Assembly (NCBI GenBank): GCA_014529385.2
Contig: CM043944.1
Span: 63,390,248-63,454,247, forward strand
Source of the DNA: Adiantum capillus-veneris
Lineage: Eukaryota > Streptophyta > Polypodiopsida > Polypodiales > Pteridaceae
Reading direction: 5' to 3'
DNA length: 64,000 bases
Under the pieces are notes generated by a model. That model made no database searches, was not told the origin of the DNA, and saw nothing but the letters and a program-made list of their open reading frames with translations. Of this stretch, positions 1-12,552 are shown in pieces. A program made the position numbers and the translations under genes. Within the stretch, counting starts at the first letter, position 1. Every line of letters begins with the position of its first letter.

Positions 1-3000
1 ACCACTTTTCCACTCTATGTCATTATATTAAGAAGATCTGGGTGTTAAGGTCCACCACTTGTCCAACCTATAAGGCTATATCTGAAAAGGTATTCTTTCT
101 GACCACTTGGAATGACCATGATAGGTTTTACATGGGGGTTTGGTTCCAAGGTCCACCACTTGTCCAAGATAACTCTATTGAAACATAGAGAGAAGCAAAG
201 GTCCACCACTTGTCCAAGTTAGGGTCCATTGAAACATGGAGAGAAGGATGCTCAACCATTTGTCTAAGATAGGCTCCATTGAAACATGAAGAGAAGCAAG
301 CTCCACCATGTCTCCAAGATGCTAAGATCCATTGAAATACCTTACACCCACGATATTTTGTACATGGGGAGTTTACATTCAAGGTCCACCACTTGTCCAA
401 CCTATTATCTCTAGTAGCATGAGTGGTTTGGTCTCAATATTCACCACTTTTCCACTCTATGTCATTACGTTAAGAAGATCTGTGTGTTAAGGTCGACCAC
501 TTGTCCAACCTATAAGGGTATATCTTAAAGGTATTATTTCTCACCACTTGAAATGTCCATGATATGTTTTACATGGGGGTTTGGTTCCAAGGTCCACCAC
601 TTGTCCAAGCTAACTCTATTGAAACATAGAGAGAAACAAAGGTCCACCACTTGTCCAAGCTAGGCTCCATTCAAACATGGAGAGAAGGATGCTCTATCAT
701 TTGTCGAAGCTAACTCTATTGAAACATGGGGGGTTTACATTCAAGTTCCACCACTTGTCCAACCTATTAACGCTAGTAGCATGAGTGGTTTGGTCTCAAG
801 ATTCACCACTTTTTCATTCTATGTCATTATATTAAGAATATCTGGGTGTTAAGGTCCACCACTTGTCCAACCTATAAGGCTATATCTTAAGGGTTATTCT
901 TTCTCACCACTTGGAGTGACCATGATAGGTTTTACATGGGGGTTTGGTTCCAAGGTCCACCACTTGTCCAAGATAACTCTATTGAAACATAGAGAGAAGC
1001 AAAAGTCCACCACTTGTCCAAGCTAGGGTCCATTGAAACATGGAGAGAAGGATGCTCCACCATTTGTCCCAGATACGCTCCATTGAAACATGAAGAGGAT
1101 GCTCCACCATTTGTCGAAGATGCTAATCTCCAATGAAATACCTTAAACCCATGATATTTCGTACATGGGGGGTTTACATTCAAGGTCCACCACTTTTCCA
1201 ACCTATTATCTCTAGTAGCATGAGTGGTTTGGTCTCAAGATTCACCACTTTTCCACTCTATGTCATTATATTAAGAATATCTGGGTGCTAAGGTCCACCA
1301 CTTGTCCAACCTATAAGGCTATATCTTAAACTTTATTCTTTCTCACCACTTGGAGTTACCATGATAGGTTTTACATGGGAGTTTGGTTACAAGGCCCACC
1401 ACTTGTCCAAGCTAAATCTATTGAAACATAGAGAGAAGCAAAGGTCCACCACTTGTCCAAGCTAGGCTCCATTGAAACATGGAGAGAAGGATGCTCCACC
1501 ATTTGTCAAAGATAGGCTCCATTGAAACATGAAGAGAAGCAAGCTGCACCATGTCTCCAAGATGCTAGGCTCCATTGAAATATCTTAAACCCATGATATT
1601 TCGTAGATGGGGGGTATACATTCAAGGTCCACCACTTGTCCAACCTTTTATCCTTAGTAGCATGAGTGGTTTGGTCTCAAGATTCACCACTTTTCCACTC
1701 TATGTCGTTATATTAAGAAGATCTAGGTTTTAAGGTCGACCACTTGTCCAACCTATAAGGCTAGATCTTAAAGGGTATTATTTCTCACCACTTGGAATGA
1801 CCATGATATGTTTTACATGGGGGTTTGGTACCAAGGTCCACCACTTGTCCAAGCTAACTCTATGGAAACATAGAGAGAAGCAAAGGTCCACCACTTGTCC
1901 AAGCTAGGCTCCATTGAGACATTTAAAGAAGGATGATCCTCCATTGGTGGAAGATAGGCTCCATCGAAACATGAAGAGAAGCAAGCTGCACCATGTCTCC
2001 AAGATTCTAGGCCTCATCAAAATACCTTAAACCCAGGATATTTTGTACATGGGGGGTTTACATTCAAGGGCCACCACCTGTCCAAGCTATTATTGCTAGT
2101 AGAATGAGTGGTTTTGTCTCAAGATTCACTACTTTTCCACTCTATGTCATTATATTAAGAATATCTGGGTGTTAAGGTCCACCACTTGTCCAACCTATAA
2201 GTCTATATCTTAAAGGTTATTCTTTCTTACCACTTTAAGTGACCATGATAGGTTTTATATGGGGGTTTGGTTCCAAGCTCCACCACTTGTCCAAGCTAAC
2301 TCTATTGAAACAGAGAGAGGAGCAAAGGTCTACCACTTGTCCAAGCTAGGCTCCATTGAAACATGGAGAGAAGGATGCTCCACCATTTGTCCAAGATAGG
2401 CTCCATTGAAACATGACGAGAAGCAAGCTGCACCATGTCTCCAAGATGCTAGGCTCCAGCAAAAAACATTAAACCCACGATATGTCGTAGATGAGGGGTT
2501 CACATTCAAGGTCCAACACTTTTCCAAGCTATTATTGGTAGTAGACTGAGTGGTTTGGTGTCAAGATTCACCACTTTTCCACTCTATGTCATTATATTAA
2601 GAATATGTGGGTGTTAAGGTCCACCACTTGTCCAACCTATAAGGATACATCTTAAAGGTTATTCTTTCGTACCACTTGGAGTGAACATGATAGGTTTTAC
2701 ATGGGGGTTTGGTTCCAAGGTCCACCACTTGTCCAAGCTAGGCTCCATTGAAACATGGAGAGAAGGATGCTCTACCATTTGTCGAAGATAACTCTATTGA
2801 AACATGGGGGGTTTACGTTCAAGGTCCACCACTTTTCAAAGCTATTACCGCTAGTAGCATGAGTGGTTTTGTCTCAAGATTCACCACTTTTTCACTCTAT
2901 GTCATTATGTTAAGAATATTTGGGTGTTAAGGTCCACCACTTGTCCAACCTATAAGACTATATCTTAAAGGTTATTCTTTCTCACGACTTGGAGTGACCA

Positions 3001-6000
3001 TGATAGGTTTTACATGGGGGTTTGGTTCCAAGGTCCACCACTTGTCCAAGCTAACTCTATTGAAACATAGAGAGAAGCAAAGGTCCACCACTTGTCCAAG
3101 CTAGGATCCATTGAAACATGAAGAGAAGGATGCTCCACCATTTGTCCAAGATAGGCTCCATTGAAACATGACGAGAAGCAAGCTGCACCATGTCTCCAAG
3201 ATGCTAGGGTCCATCTAAATACCTTAAACCCACCATATTTCGTAGATGGGGGGTTTACATTCAAGGTCCACCACTTGTCCAACCTATAAGTCTATATCTT
3301 AAAGGTTATTCTTTCTTACCACTTGGAGTGACCATGATAGGTTTTATATGGGGGTTTGGTTCCAAGCTCCACCACTTGTCCAAGCTAAATCTATTGAAAC
3401 AGAGAGAGAAGCAAAGGTCCACCACTTGTTCAAGCTAGGCTCCATTGAAACATGGAGAGAAGGATGCTCCACCATTTGTCCAAGATAGGCTCCATTGAAA
3501 CATGACGAGAAGCAAGCTGCACCATGTCTCCAAGATGCTAGGCTCCATCGAAAAACTTTAAACCCATGATATGTCTTATATGAGGGGTTTACATTGAAGG
3601 TCCAGCACTTGTCCAAGATATTATTGGTAGTAGCCTGAGTGGTTTGGTCTCAAGATTCACCACTTTTCCACTCTATGTCATTATATTAAGAATATGTGGG
3701 TGTTAAGGTCCAGCACTTGTACAACCTATAAGGCTACATCTTAAAGGTTTTTCTTTGTTACCACTTGGAGTAACCATGATAGGTTTTACATGGGGGTTTG
3801 GTTTCAAGTTCCACCACTTGTCCAAGCTAACTCTATTGAATTATAGAGAGAAGCAAAGGTCCACCACTTGTCTAAGCTAGGCTCCATTGAAACATGGAGA
3901 GAAGGATGCTCCATCATTTCTCGAAGCTAACTCTATTGAAACATGGGGGGTTTACGTTCAAGGTCCACCACTTGTCCAAGCTATTACCGCTAGTAGCATG
4001 AGTGGTTTTGTCTCAGATTCACCACTTTATCACTCTATGTCATTATATTAAGGATATCTGGGTGTTCAGGTCCACCACTTGTCCAGCCTATAAGGCTATA
4101 TCTTAAAGGTAATTCATTCTCACGACTTCGAGTGACCATAATAGGTTTTACATTGGGGTTTGGTTCCAAGGTCCACCACTTGTCCAAGCTTACTCTATTG
4201 AAACATAGAGAGAAGCAAAGGTCCACCACTTGTGCAAGCTACGGTCCATTGAAACATGAAGAGAAGCAAGGTGCACCATGTCTCCAAAATGCTAGGCTCC
4301 ATCTAAATACCTTAAACCCACGATGTTTCGTAGATGGGGGGTTTACATTCAAGGTCCACCACTTGTCCAACCTATTATCGCTAGTAGCATGAGTAGTTTG
4401 CTCTCAAGATTCACCACTTTTCCACTCTGTGCCATTATATTAAGAATATCTCGGTGTTAAGGTCCACCACTTGTCCAACCTATAAGGATATATCATTAAG
4501 GTTATTCTTTCTCACCACTTGGAGTGAACATGATAGGTTTTACATGGGGGTTTGGTTCCAAGGTCTACCACTTGTCCAAGCTAACTCTATTGAAACCTAG
4601 AGAGAAACAAAGGTCCACTACTTGTCCAAGCTAGGCTCCATTGAAAGATGGAGAGAACGATGCTCCACCATTTGTCGAAGGTAAGTCTTTTGAAACATGG
4701 GGGGTTTACGTTCAAGTTCCACCACTTGTCCAAGCTATTATCGCTAGTAGCATGAGTGGTTTTGTCTCAAGATTCACCACTTTTCCACTCTATGTCATTA
4801 TATTAAGAATATTTGGGTGTTAAGGTCCACCACTTGTCCAACCTATAAGGCTATATTTTAAAGGTTATTCTTTCTCACCACTTGGAGTGACCATGATAGG
4901 TTTTACATGGGGGTTTGAGTTCCAAGGTCCACCACTTGTCCAAGCAAACTCTATTGAATCATAGAGAGAAGCAAAGGTCTACCACTTGTCCAAGCTAGGG
5001 TCCATTGAAACATGGAGAGAAGGATGCTCCACCATTTGTCCAAGATAGGCTCCATCAAAAAATGAAGAGAAGCAAGCTGCACCATGTCTCCAAGATGCTA
5101 GGCTTCATCGAAATACCTTAAACCCAGGATATTTTGTACATGGGGGGTTTACATTCAAGGGCCGATACTTGTCCAAGCTATTATCGCTAGTAGCATGAGT
5201 GGCTTTGTCTCAAGATTCACCACTTTTCCACTCTATGTCATTATATTAATAATATGTGGGTGTTAAGGTCCACCACTTGTCCAACCTATAAGTCTATATC
5301 TTAAAGGTTATTCTTTCTTACCAATTGGAGTAACTATGATAGGTTTGACATGGGGGTTTGGTTCCAAGCTCCACCACTTGTCCAAGCTAACTCTATTGAA
5401 ACAGAGAGAGAAGCAAAGGTCCACCACTTGTCCAAGCTAAGCTCCATTGAAACATGGAGAGAAGGATGCTCCACCATTTGTCCAAGATAGGCTCCATTGA
5501 AACATGACGAGAAGCAAGCTGCACCATGTCTCCAAGATGCTAGGCTCCATCGAAAAACATTAAACTCACGATATGTCGTAGATGAGGGGTTTACATTCAA
5601 AGTCCAACACTTGTCCAAGCTATTATTGGTAGTAGCCTGAGTGGTTTGGTCTCAAGATTCACCACTTTTCCACTCTATGTCATTATATTAAGAATATGTG
5701 GGTGTTAAGGTCCACCACTTGTCAAACCTATAAGGCTACATCCTAAAGGTTATTCTTTCTTACCACTTGGAGTGACCATGATAGGTTTGGTTCCAAGGTC
5801 CACCACTTGTCCAAGCTAACTCTATTGAAACATAGAGAGAAACAAAGGTCCACCACCTGTCCAAGCTAGGCTCCATTGAAACATGGAGAGAAGGAAGGTC
5901 CACCATTTGTTCAAGATAGGCTCCATTGAAACATGACGAGAAGCAAGCTGCACCATGTCTCCAAGATGCTAGGCTACATTGACATACATTAAACCCACGA

Positions 6001-6266
6001 TATTTCGTAGATGAGGGATTTACATTCAAGGTCCACCACTCGTCCAAGCTATTATTGCTAGTAGCCTGAGTGGTTTGGTCTCAAGATTCACCACTTTTAT
6101 TAAGAATATGTGGGTGCTAAGGTCCACCACTTGTCCAACCTATAAGGCTACATCTTAAAGGTTATTCTTTCTTACCACTTGGAGTGACCATGATAGGTTT
6201 TACATGGGGGTTTGGTTCCAAGGTCCACCACTTGTCCAAGCTACCTCTATTGAAACATAGAGAGAG
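1..6266. repeat. Satellite-like tandem array, ~440-bp monomer built on 50-bp sub-repeats
   Basis: About 15 head-to-tail monomers run from the window edge to 6266. The landmark GGGTGTTAAGGTCCACC (with variants) recurs near 41, 481, 843, 1287, 1727, 2168, 2610, 2927, 3706, 4062, 4450, 4821, 5255, 5700 and 6112. Full monomers are about 440 bp, and shorter ones of about 320-390 bp lack part of the middle. Inside each monomer the 18-mer GGTCCACCACTTGTCCAA recurs several times. In the first copy the sub-repeats start at exactly 150, 200, 250 and 300, a 50-bp period. Open stretches of 60-95 codons on the minus strand are by-products of the repeat and mostly lack ATG starts. The array continues beyond the left edge. 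I recognise no known satellite family. Confidence 0.93.
150..349. repeat. Example block of four 50-bp sub-repeats
   Basis: Four units begin at 150, 200, 250 and 300. Each starts with a variant of GGTCCACCACTTGTCC and contains TCCATTGAAACATGGAGAGA or a close variant. The first two are most similar; the third and fourth have drifted. The same block recurs in each long monomer of the array and shows how the monomer grew from a smaller unit. Confidence 0.85.
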
Positions 6267-7108
6267 TTCTTGTGCACTTTGGATTTTCTATTGTTCTCCA
6301 CTTGTGGGCATTGATCGGAATATCCAAAATTTCACACCATCAATTGAGAGCTTCTTTGGAACAACCCAAACATTCTTAGAGCCCTTCTTATAATGCTCTC
6401 TCTATATTCACTTGCTCTCCACGTGAGCCCCTATTTGAAAAATCTATTTCTAAGGTGGAGATAGTCATTTCCTTTGCACGAGTAGGTCAAGTGATCGTGG
6501 AGAAAAAAATGTAGAGAAACAAGAGTTTCGCAATGATCTTGCAAAGTGTATGTGTCATGCATATGTGCACCCTAGATAGTGGGATATGTAGGTATATTAT
6601 GTGCACTTGATAGGAGTGTATATTATAGCTCATATATAAATTATAGATTTACACCTATAGGAGGGGAATTTTAATTCAATTTTCAAAATATTATATAATA
6701 TATTAAGAAATAGGGATAGCTTCATTCCAATCCAAAAACTCTGTGAAGGTATTTTTTTTTAATTACCTTTGATCACATAAGATGTAAAAGATTTTGTAAG
6801 GTGCACCCTCGAGATTGAAGTGGGAGATCAAAGTGTCACTTGTGAACATCCTTGTTTGATTTTGTTTTGGTGTAGCTTTCTTTAGATGTGTAGAGGACAG
6901 CCTTTGAGAAATGTATTCCTTGATATCCTGTAATGATTCTTACAAACGCAAGTATGTCTTTGTGGATATCAAACTCGTAGCTTGGATATAGTATGAGTCC
7001 TCTCACGACTTGTACATTGTTTTCTTATCTTCCTTCATGACACTACAACTGAAATAGTGGACTAGTCTCTACCTTTTCCATTCATTTCATGCTTATTTGG
7101 AGTAGGAA
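6267..7108. other. Spacer between satellite array and element A, no gene seen
   Basis: AT-rich unique-looking sequence with no convincing coding segment. The first 57 bases or so (6267-6324), directly abutting the last satellite monomer, recur at 46066-46122. The final bases AGGAA (7104-7108) are the likely target-site copy for element A. Confidence 0.6.
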
Positions 7109-8026
7109 TTTTGGGGGTCCCATCATTGCAATATCTCCAATGACCAACAAAGTTATCAATCCGGAGGGATGAGCTACCCGGCTACGGCATGGAAACACTC
7201 AGACGGTTAGTGAGCTAATCGTGGCAACACAAATGGTTAAATCTACGAGGTGAGCTTCTCGGCCTATGGAGGAGCGAAGCCGCAATGAAGGGCAATCTCC
7301 ATATCCACTTCTCTTCACCTCTAATCAACCCAATCACACACACTACGATTGCAAGATGCACAAAACACTAATCTTATCATACAACACACTAATCGCAAGC
7401 ACACACACATAGATCTATCGAGCATCACACTCCAATCAAACCTACATGCACACACAAGCAAAAGAGGGCAATCACACAAGATTAGAGAGGGATTAACCAC
7501 TAATTAGTTAAGATATAGTTAATCTAAGCATCATAGGCAATCATAAGAAGTAAGAGAGAGGCATAGTGAGAGAGAATGAATCATTGATTAGTGTTAATCA
7601 AGTCTCATGATCAAGGAGAATCTCAAGGACTCCATAGCCACACACCTCAAGAGCTCTCACCAAAGAGTGCTCTCAACAAATGACTTGAGAACCCTCATTT
7701 ATTTTACACATTCCCTTATATACCTAGGTTAAAAATATGCAATGTCTGGGCACCGAAGGCCTTTAGGGCTCACCACTTATACTGAATCTGCAACCTAGGC
7801 ACAATAAGTGACCTATTCTTTATATCTTGGAACTCCCATTGAGCCACATTAGAAATATTACAATGGCATGAAATAAATCGGGAATTTACAATACGTGACC
7901 ATTTTGGGAAAACGTGGAAAATGTGTAACTCCAATCTTTACTGCTTATTTGCATTCATCCTCGATGTGCATTTGTACGTCTTCGGTCTTTAGCAGCTTCT
8001 GTTAATTGACACTGACTCAGCTAACA
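7109..8026 (-). repeat. Element A 3' LTR
   Basis: Copy of 16252-17166. On the minus strand it begins TGTTAGCTGAGTCAG at 8026. Its outer terminus reads TTTTGGGGG on the plus strand where the partner reads TGTTGGGGG, so the terminal dinucleotide has mutated. Confidence 0.88.
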
Positions 8027-8044
8027 TTCCCCCCTTCCTATTTT
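8027..8044 (-). other. Polypurine tract of element A
   Basis: Minus strand reads AAAATAGGAAGGGGGGAA directly against the TG of the 3' LTR, the expected plus-strand DNA primer. It fixes the element's orientation. Confidence 0.8.
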
Positions 8045-9187
8045 AGTGCTCGTCCTCGGGCACTGTTGAAAAGTGTCCGTGGAGGCAAGGGAAGGTTTTG
8101 ATTGGTTGTTGATGGGATGATTGTCTTCATTTGTCATTGAATTTGTTGATGAGGTTCAATTTGATGCAGCATCTTTATTCGTCCAAATATGTCTGGTTTG
8201 TGAGAGATGATGTTGCATTTGTCCGTTGTAATAGCATAATGATGAGGCTACTGTTTATTTATCAAAAGTATGTTCAAGAGAATTAGAATGATGAGGTTCT
8301 AAAGTAGAGTCTAATACCTGGATGACCAAAGGGAAAAAACCTAGTGGAAAAAAAGTGCCTTTGGGATAAGCGCATTATTGGAGTACTTATTAGCATGGGA
8401 AATATTAGTAAAGTACTCAAGGGATTATTTGTTGATAGAAATGGAATTAAAAAGGCAGCAAATATGTAGCATGATGAAACATTGGTTTGCTTGTTGTAGT
8501 CCACTCAAGGTGCATACGTAGAAGAAAAAAATAGTGTCTAATGCATATGTCCAATAGTGGGACATCCTATTTATGCATACACAGAAATGCATGGAAAACA
8601 ATATGCTGTGCAAGAAAGATTTTGAGGGGTTATTCAGAAATATGGTGAAGCTATAAAAGCATTTGGCGTGGCTTTGCAAGATGGCACCCCTTTAAGAATG
8701 GTTTTCGTTGATGAGGATATGTGCTCTCATCTCACTGTGCACTGTGTGTGAGTGTTGGACTCTACTACACTCCACCAATTGTAAGTTAATAGACTTCGAC
8801 TCTTATGCTCATCTCATCCAGCATGAGAAACACAATTTCGATATTCTCAACTCTTCCAGCTTGAGCGTAAGCCTAATAAATATGACTCTTACCACAGAGT
8901 TTAATATGACTTGAAGCTTTGGGACTAATGCTTTGCTCATTTTGTGGCTCAGCAGCCCGACTCTAACTATGCCAAAGAGTGTTTTTTGCACCCTAACGAC
9001 TTGACTTTTCACATTATTGTACTTACTACAAACATTTCTTCAGGTAAAAGTAAGCTTGAATCCTCAAAAAGAGGATTAGTGAAGGACCAAGTTGGCATTG
9101 AAGGTTTATTTTGCAAAACCTATTTTATCTTCTTCCAATATGCATTCTCATTGGTTGGGTTGTCCTTCTCTGACTGTGAAGACTCCA
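8027..9187 (-). other. Element A 3' untranslated interior, no gene seen
   Basis: Only short open stretches on both strands, none with recognisable motifs. It lies between the last coding remnant and the polypurine tract and is read as 3' untranslated or fully decayed sequence. Confidence 0.5.
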
Positions 9188-9700
9188 TTATCTGTTTGAT
9201 TCTCCAAGTAGGCCTGTTGATAGGAGTCTTTGATGTTGTTGTAGGCCTCTGTTGATAATTGACATTTGACTTTTGACTAGGAGCATTAGAAGACTTAGGA
9301 ATCCAAATCTCTTGAGGACCTTTGTAACTCCATTGTTGACTTTTCTTTGTTGTAGGTCTTGTTGAGTTCTTGAGATCTTCATGGAGGCTTGGTGTAGTTG
9401 TAGTTGGCTTGTGGTTGACTGGTAGCCAAATCTTTGTATACCGTGTTTAGAATCCTTGTCCAAGAGGAAAATTCTTTGAGATCTGTCTTTTTTCTGTATC
9501 TTCTTGAGAGTTGTGGTAGACTTCAGTATCTTTGTATACCTGCTTCTTAGGTACCCTAGAATATTGTCGAGGTTGATACCTTGTGGGACTTCTTTCTTGG
9601 GAGGGACTTGAAGTCACTCATATGCTCTAACCTGCGGTTTTGGTACCCATATCTGTCTGTTACCTTCACAGTACTCTTGTTCTTTTAAGCTCCATTGTGA
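9188..9700 (-). pseudogene. Element A 3' coding remnant with repeated I-W-x-P motifs
   Basis: Minus-strand frames carry three related motifs, QIWVPKPQ, KIWLPVNH and QEIWIPKS, at intervals and in shifting frames, with Gln/Thr-rich text between. Similar K-x-W-V-P-K motifs occur in gag-pol spacers of some plant retrotransposons (from memory). I infer a short internal protein repeat, now broken by indels. No reverse transcriptase motif is seen here or between 8027 and 9188. Confidence 0.3.
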
Positions 9701-9815
9701 TGCTATCCATCCCATGTGCTTGTCTTTCTATGCTGATTTCTTGTCTTAAAATCCAAACCGGATCATTGCCTTTCACTAAACTACTCGGTACAAACACTTG
9801 CTTGACTTTCCTTTG

Positions 9816-10966
9816 TTATCTTGAGTACTTTGGCTGATATACCTTTGCTTTTATGGGTGTCCCCTTTGATGTTTCCGTTGGGTCAGCAATTAACTTTAAG
9901 TCTTGAAAGACTGACTTGCTTGAAGAAGCTGATCCATGAGGGTTCTTTGATGTGGAGGCATATGCTTTCACACCTTTTATGCTAATCGGTGGAGGGTCCA
10001 CTTTGGCCTTACCTTTGTCTGCAAGATTTATCTTCTTTACCTCTGGCTTTGATGGAACTCTCTGCTCGATAGCTTTCGTGGTTGCTCTTTGCTCTATTTG
10101 ATATGCACTTGCTATTGCATGATTTTCTTTAAGCTCTTATGTTGTTTTGTTCGATGGAGATGAATCATCTTCAATAAGATTTACTTTGGCATCGGTCTCC
10201 ATTTTAACTATGAGTGAAGACCTTGTGCTGTCGTCCACGGGTGATCAGTTTTGGTCTTCATTCTTTGATGTCTGTGATGACTTCGTCATGTTTACATTCT
10301 GTATCTCTAACATCTTTTGGGCCATTGGCATTCCCATTATGATGTCGTATGGCATATCTTTTTTTGTGATCACATGGAATTGAGCTATGATGTTTTGTGA
10401 GCTTACTTCAATGGTGGTGGAGATGATTTCCCAGCATTCTGCTCGTCTCCTGATATGTCAATGAAGTCAGGAGCATCTTCTAGTTGTCGTTGGCCACATC
10501 TTTTCCAAGTGCGAAAAGACATGAGGTTCTTGTCTAACTATAAATCCAGCTTTACTTCACTTGATAGCTTTTCTTCATTTTCACCAACTATGTCACACTT
10601 GATCTTCTCGAGATTTGTGTCTCAATTGACTGATTTTGGTGTGGTAGCATCCTTGAATTGAACTTTTTCTTCAACTTCTTTGGTTCGACCACCTGCTTCA
10701 ATTGGTGTTGGCTCCATTGGCTGTGATACTACACAATTTTGCAATTGTTGAGCATTGTCCTCCTGGATCTAGGTAACTCTTGATCTTAATAGATCCACTA
10801 TACTTTCGGAAAGGATATGTCTCTTCGGAGGAGATTTTGGTGGTGACGTTTGTGTAGATTTTTGAACTTTAGGTTCTTTTGTCTTTGAATTTTCTGTCAC
10901 TTGTTGTGGTAGCTTGAGGCTTTGCACCATCTTTAGATAGTCTTTGACTTCAGTCGGGCCATCCAT
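9816..10966 (-). pseudogene. Element A protease-like and low-complexity segments
   Basis: Minus-strand coding remnants in several frames. Around 10300-10440 one frame reads through FHVITKKDMPYDIIMGMPMA, resembling the C-terminal part of retroviral-type aspartic proteases, where a hydrophobic strand is followed by I-[IL]-G. No matching D-[ST]-G active site is clear upstream, so the assignment is weak. Downstream (10147 to 9816) the sequence is Ser/Lys/Pro rich (KNPHGSASSSKSVFQDLK). Placement after the zinc knuckle fits gag-protease order. A stop interrupts the frame just after the protease-like part. Confidence 0.35.
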
Positions 10967-11003
10967 ATGGGTTTGTACAAGATCATGACCATGCTGATAT
11001 TCG

Positions 11004-11842
11004 TTACCATGTGCATCTTGATATGCATATGTGAGTTTGGTTACATGTAACTGTTTGAATACTATGGGATTTGTCGGCTTTTGGCTTTGATTTTGTGGAG
11101 ATCAGTCGAAACTTCTGTCCTTGATGATCTTCATTTAAGCATTTGTTTGCAGACTCTGATGGAATCCGGGTCAATTGGAAACTTCCAATAACCATATGAT
11201 CTTTCAATGGTTTCTGCTTTGAAGAGGTCTGTTGGCTAGAAGCTCTATGGCTTCTACTTGGTGTAGCATTTCCTAGCACATAGGCTGAGCTTGATGGATT
11301 TACAGCTCCCCTCTTCCTAGGGTGATCACTATAGCTTGCTTCATTATAAGAGTTCAAAATTATTTGGCTCTGGTTTAGTCTCACCTTTTGGGATTGTGAA
11401 GGTACACTTTTGGTAGCTTTGTTAACATTTGGCATCTGTAAACCTTCTACATAGTTACCTATGTATCTTTGTGAAACATGACAAATGATTCCCCAAGTTA
11501 AGCTGTAGATAGCATTATCTTTGCACTCATATTGTCTATCCCAAGGTGGTCTCCTATGATGTGAGCTTCTATGGTTTCAGGACCCAATGCATCATAGATG
11601 CTAGACTTCCGTCTATATCTACGACTATTTTGGTCAAAGTATATGTTCGTTTGGTCACAACATTGAAGCTTGATTTCCAATGGAGGAGAGTTTGGCTCTG
11701 AACAGATTTCTGGGTTCACTTGGATAAGACCCTTCAACTCTAGAGAGGATGGGCTATAATAGATTCTTTCCTCTGAAATGAACCATCCTTTTTTATCTAT
11801 CACTGGACGCACTTCTATGAGCTGGTATTGTGGGCCGTTCAA
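11004..11842 (-). pseudogene. Element A middle coding segments, unrecognised
   Basis: Two minus-strand open stretches (11498-11842 and 11004-11435) in different frames. The first contains SSIYDALGPETIEAHIIGDH. The second is rich in Ser, Gln, Lys and Pro and looks disordered. I recognise no domain in either. Both share strand, and lie between, the zinc-knuckle and protease-like segments, so they are probably spacer parts of one broken polyprotein. Confidence 0.35.
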
Positions 11843-11947
11843 ACACTGGTTGATCTTTTTTGTACAGTTTCCCTTTTTGGTCTACATAGTGTGCATATGA
11901 ATGATGGGTGCCATACAATGCTAACATCATTCTGTTTGATGTGTCCC

Positions 11948-12409
11948 TTAGACTCGTGAATGATTGCACACTTGTGGTAGTGGATACACAATTATTTGCA
12001 AACCTTTACTAAATTCATGCAAGAATTTGTTGTTCAAAGAAACAATTTTAGCATTTTCAGGCGCCTGTGCATCCTTATGCTGATTTTGAATTTGCAATGA
12101 TTTTATTGGTGCTTCTAATGGTAATCCAGAATCATCTGATTGCATTAAAAGTGACGAGTTAAATGCACTTACATCGAGATTCGCATTTTCAATATGCTCT
12201 GTGTCTTGCTTTGCAGTTGATGTATCCCTGTTGGCTGGATTTCTTGGACAATCTTCAGAAAAGTGTCCACCTTTTCGTCCACAATCTGAGCAGTACGCCA
12301 TGACTGGTGGTATTTCATTTGGCTCTATCATGCCAAGCTCTAGCTGAGAAGTTTCAGCTTCTGTACTTGCCAAGTTTTCGACATCTTCTTTTAGAACACT
12401 GAGCATCAA
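11948..12409 (-). pseudogene. Element A gag-like segment with variant zinc knuckle
   Basis: Minus-strand stretch of 153 codons. It holds CSDCGRKGGHFSEDC, a zinc-knuckle-like motif spaced C-x2-C-x5-H-x4-C, one residue longer than the usual retroviral C-x2-C-x4-H-x4-C nucleocapsid finger. Acidic and polar sequence surrounds it. In Ty3/gypsy elements such a knuckle lies at the gag C-terminus and binds the genomic RNA, which fits this position. It is out of frame with the upstream segment and ends at a stop. Whether the extra residue is a family trait or decay needs other copies. Confidence 0.5.
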
Positions 12410-12552
12410 GCTGTAGATTGCTCCGTCTTGACCTTTGTACCGTCTTTGACTTGGTTCTCCAATTAGATTGGCTTCAATTGGTTGATCTGTTGGATCTTAC
12501 AATTTTGGTTCTCGGTTATAGATTTCACCACTCTAATCCATGTACAATGACC

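Noticed and set aside
128-6047. Many 60-95 codon ORFs on both strands of the satellite array as a gene family
   Set aside because: They are frame-shifted readings of the 50-bp sub-repeat, mostly without ATG, and vary with the repeat.
1-6266. CRISPR-like array
   Set aside because: Units are 50 and about 440 bp without unique spacers; intervening sequence is itself repeated, and the context is eukaryotic.
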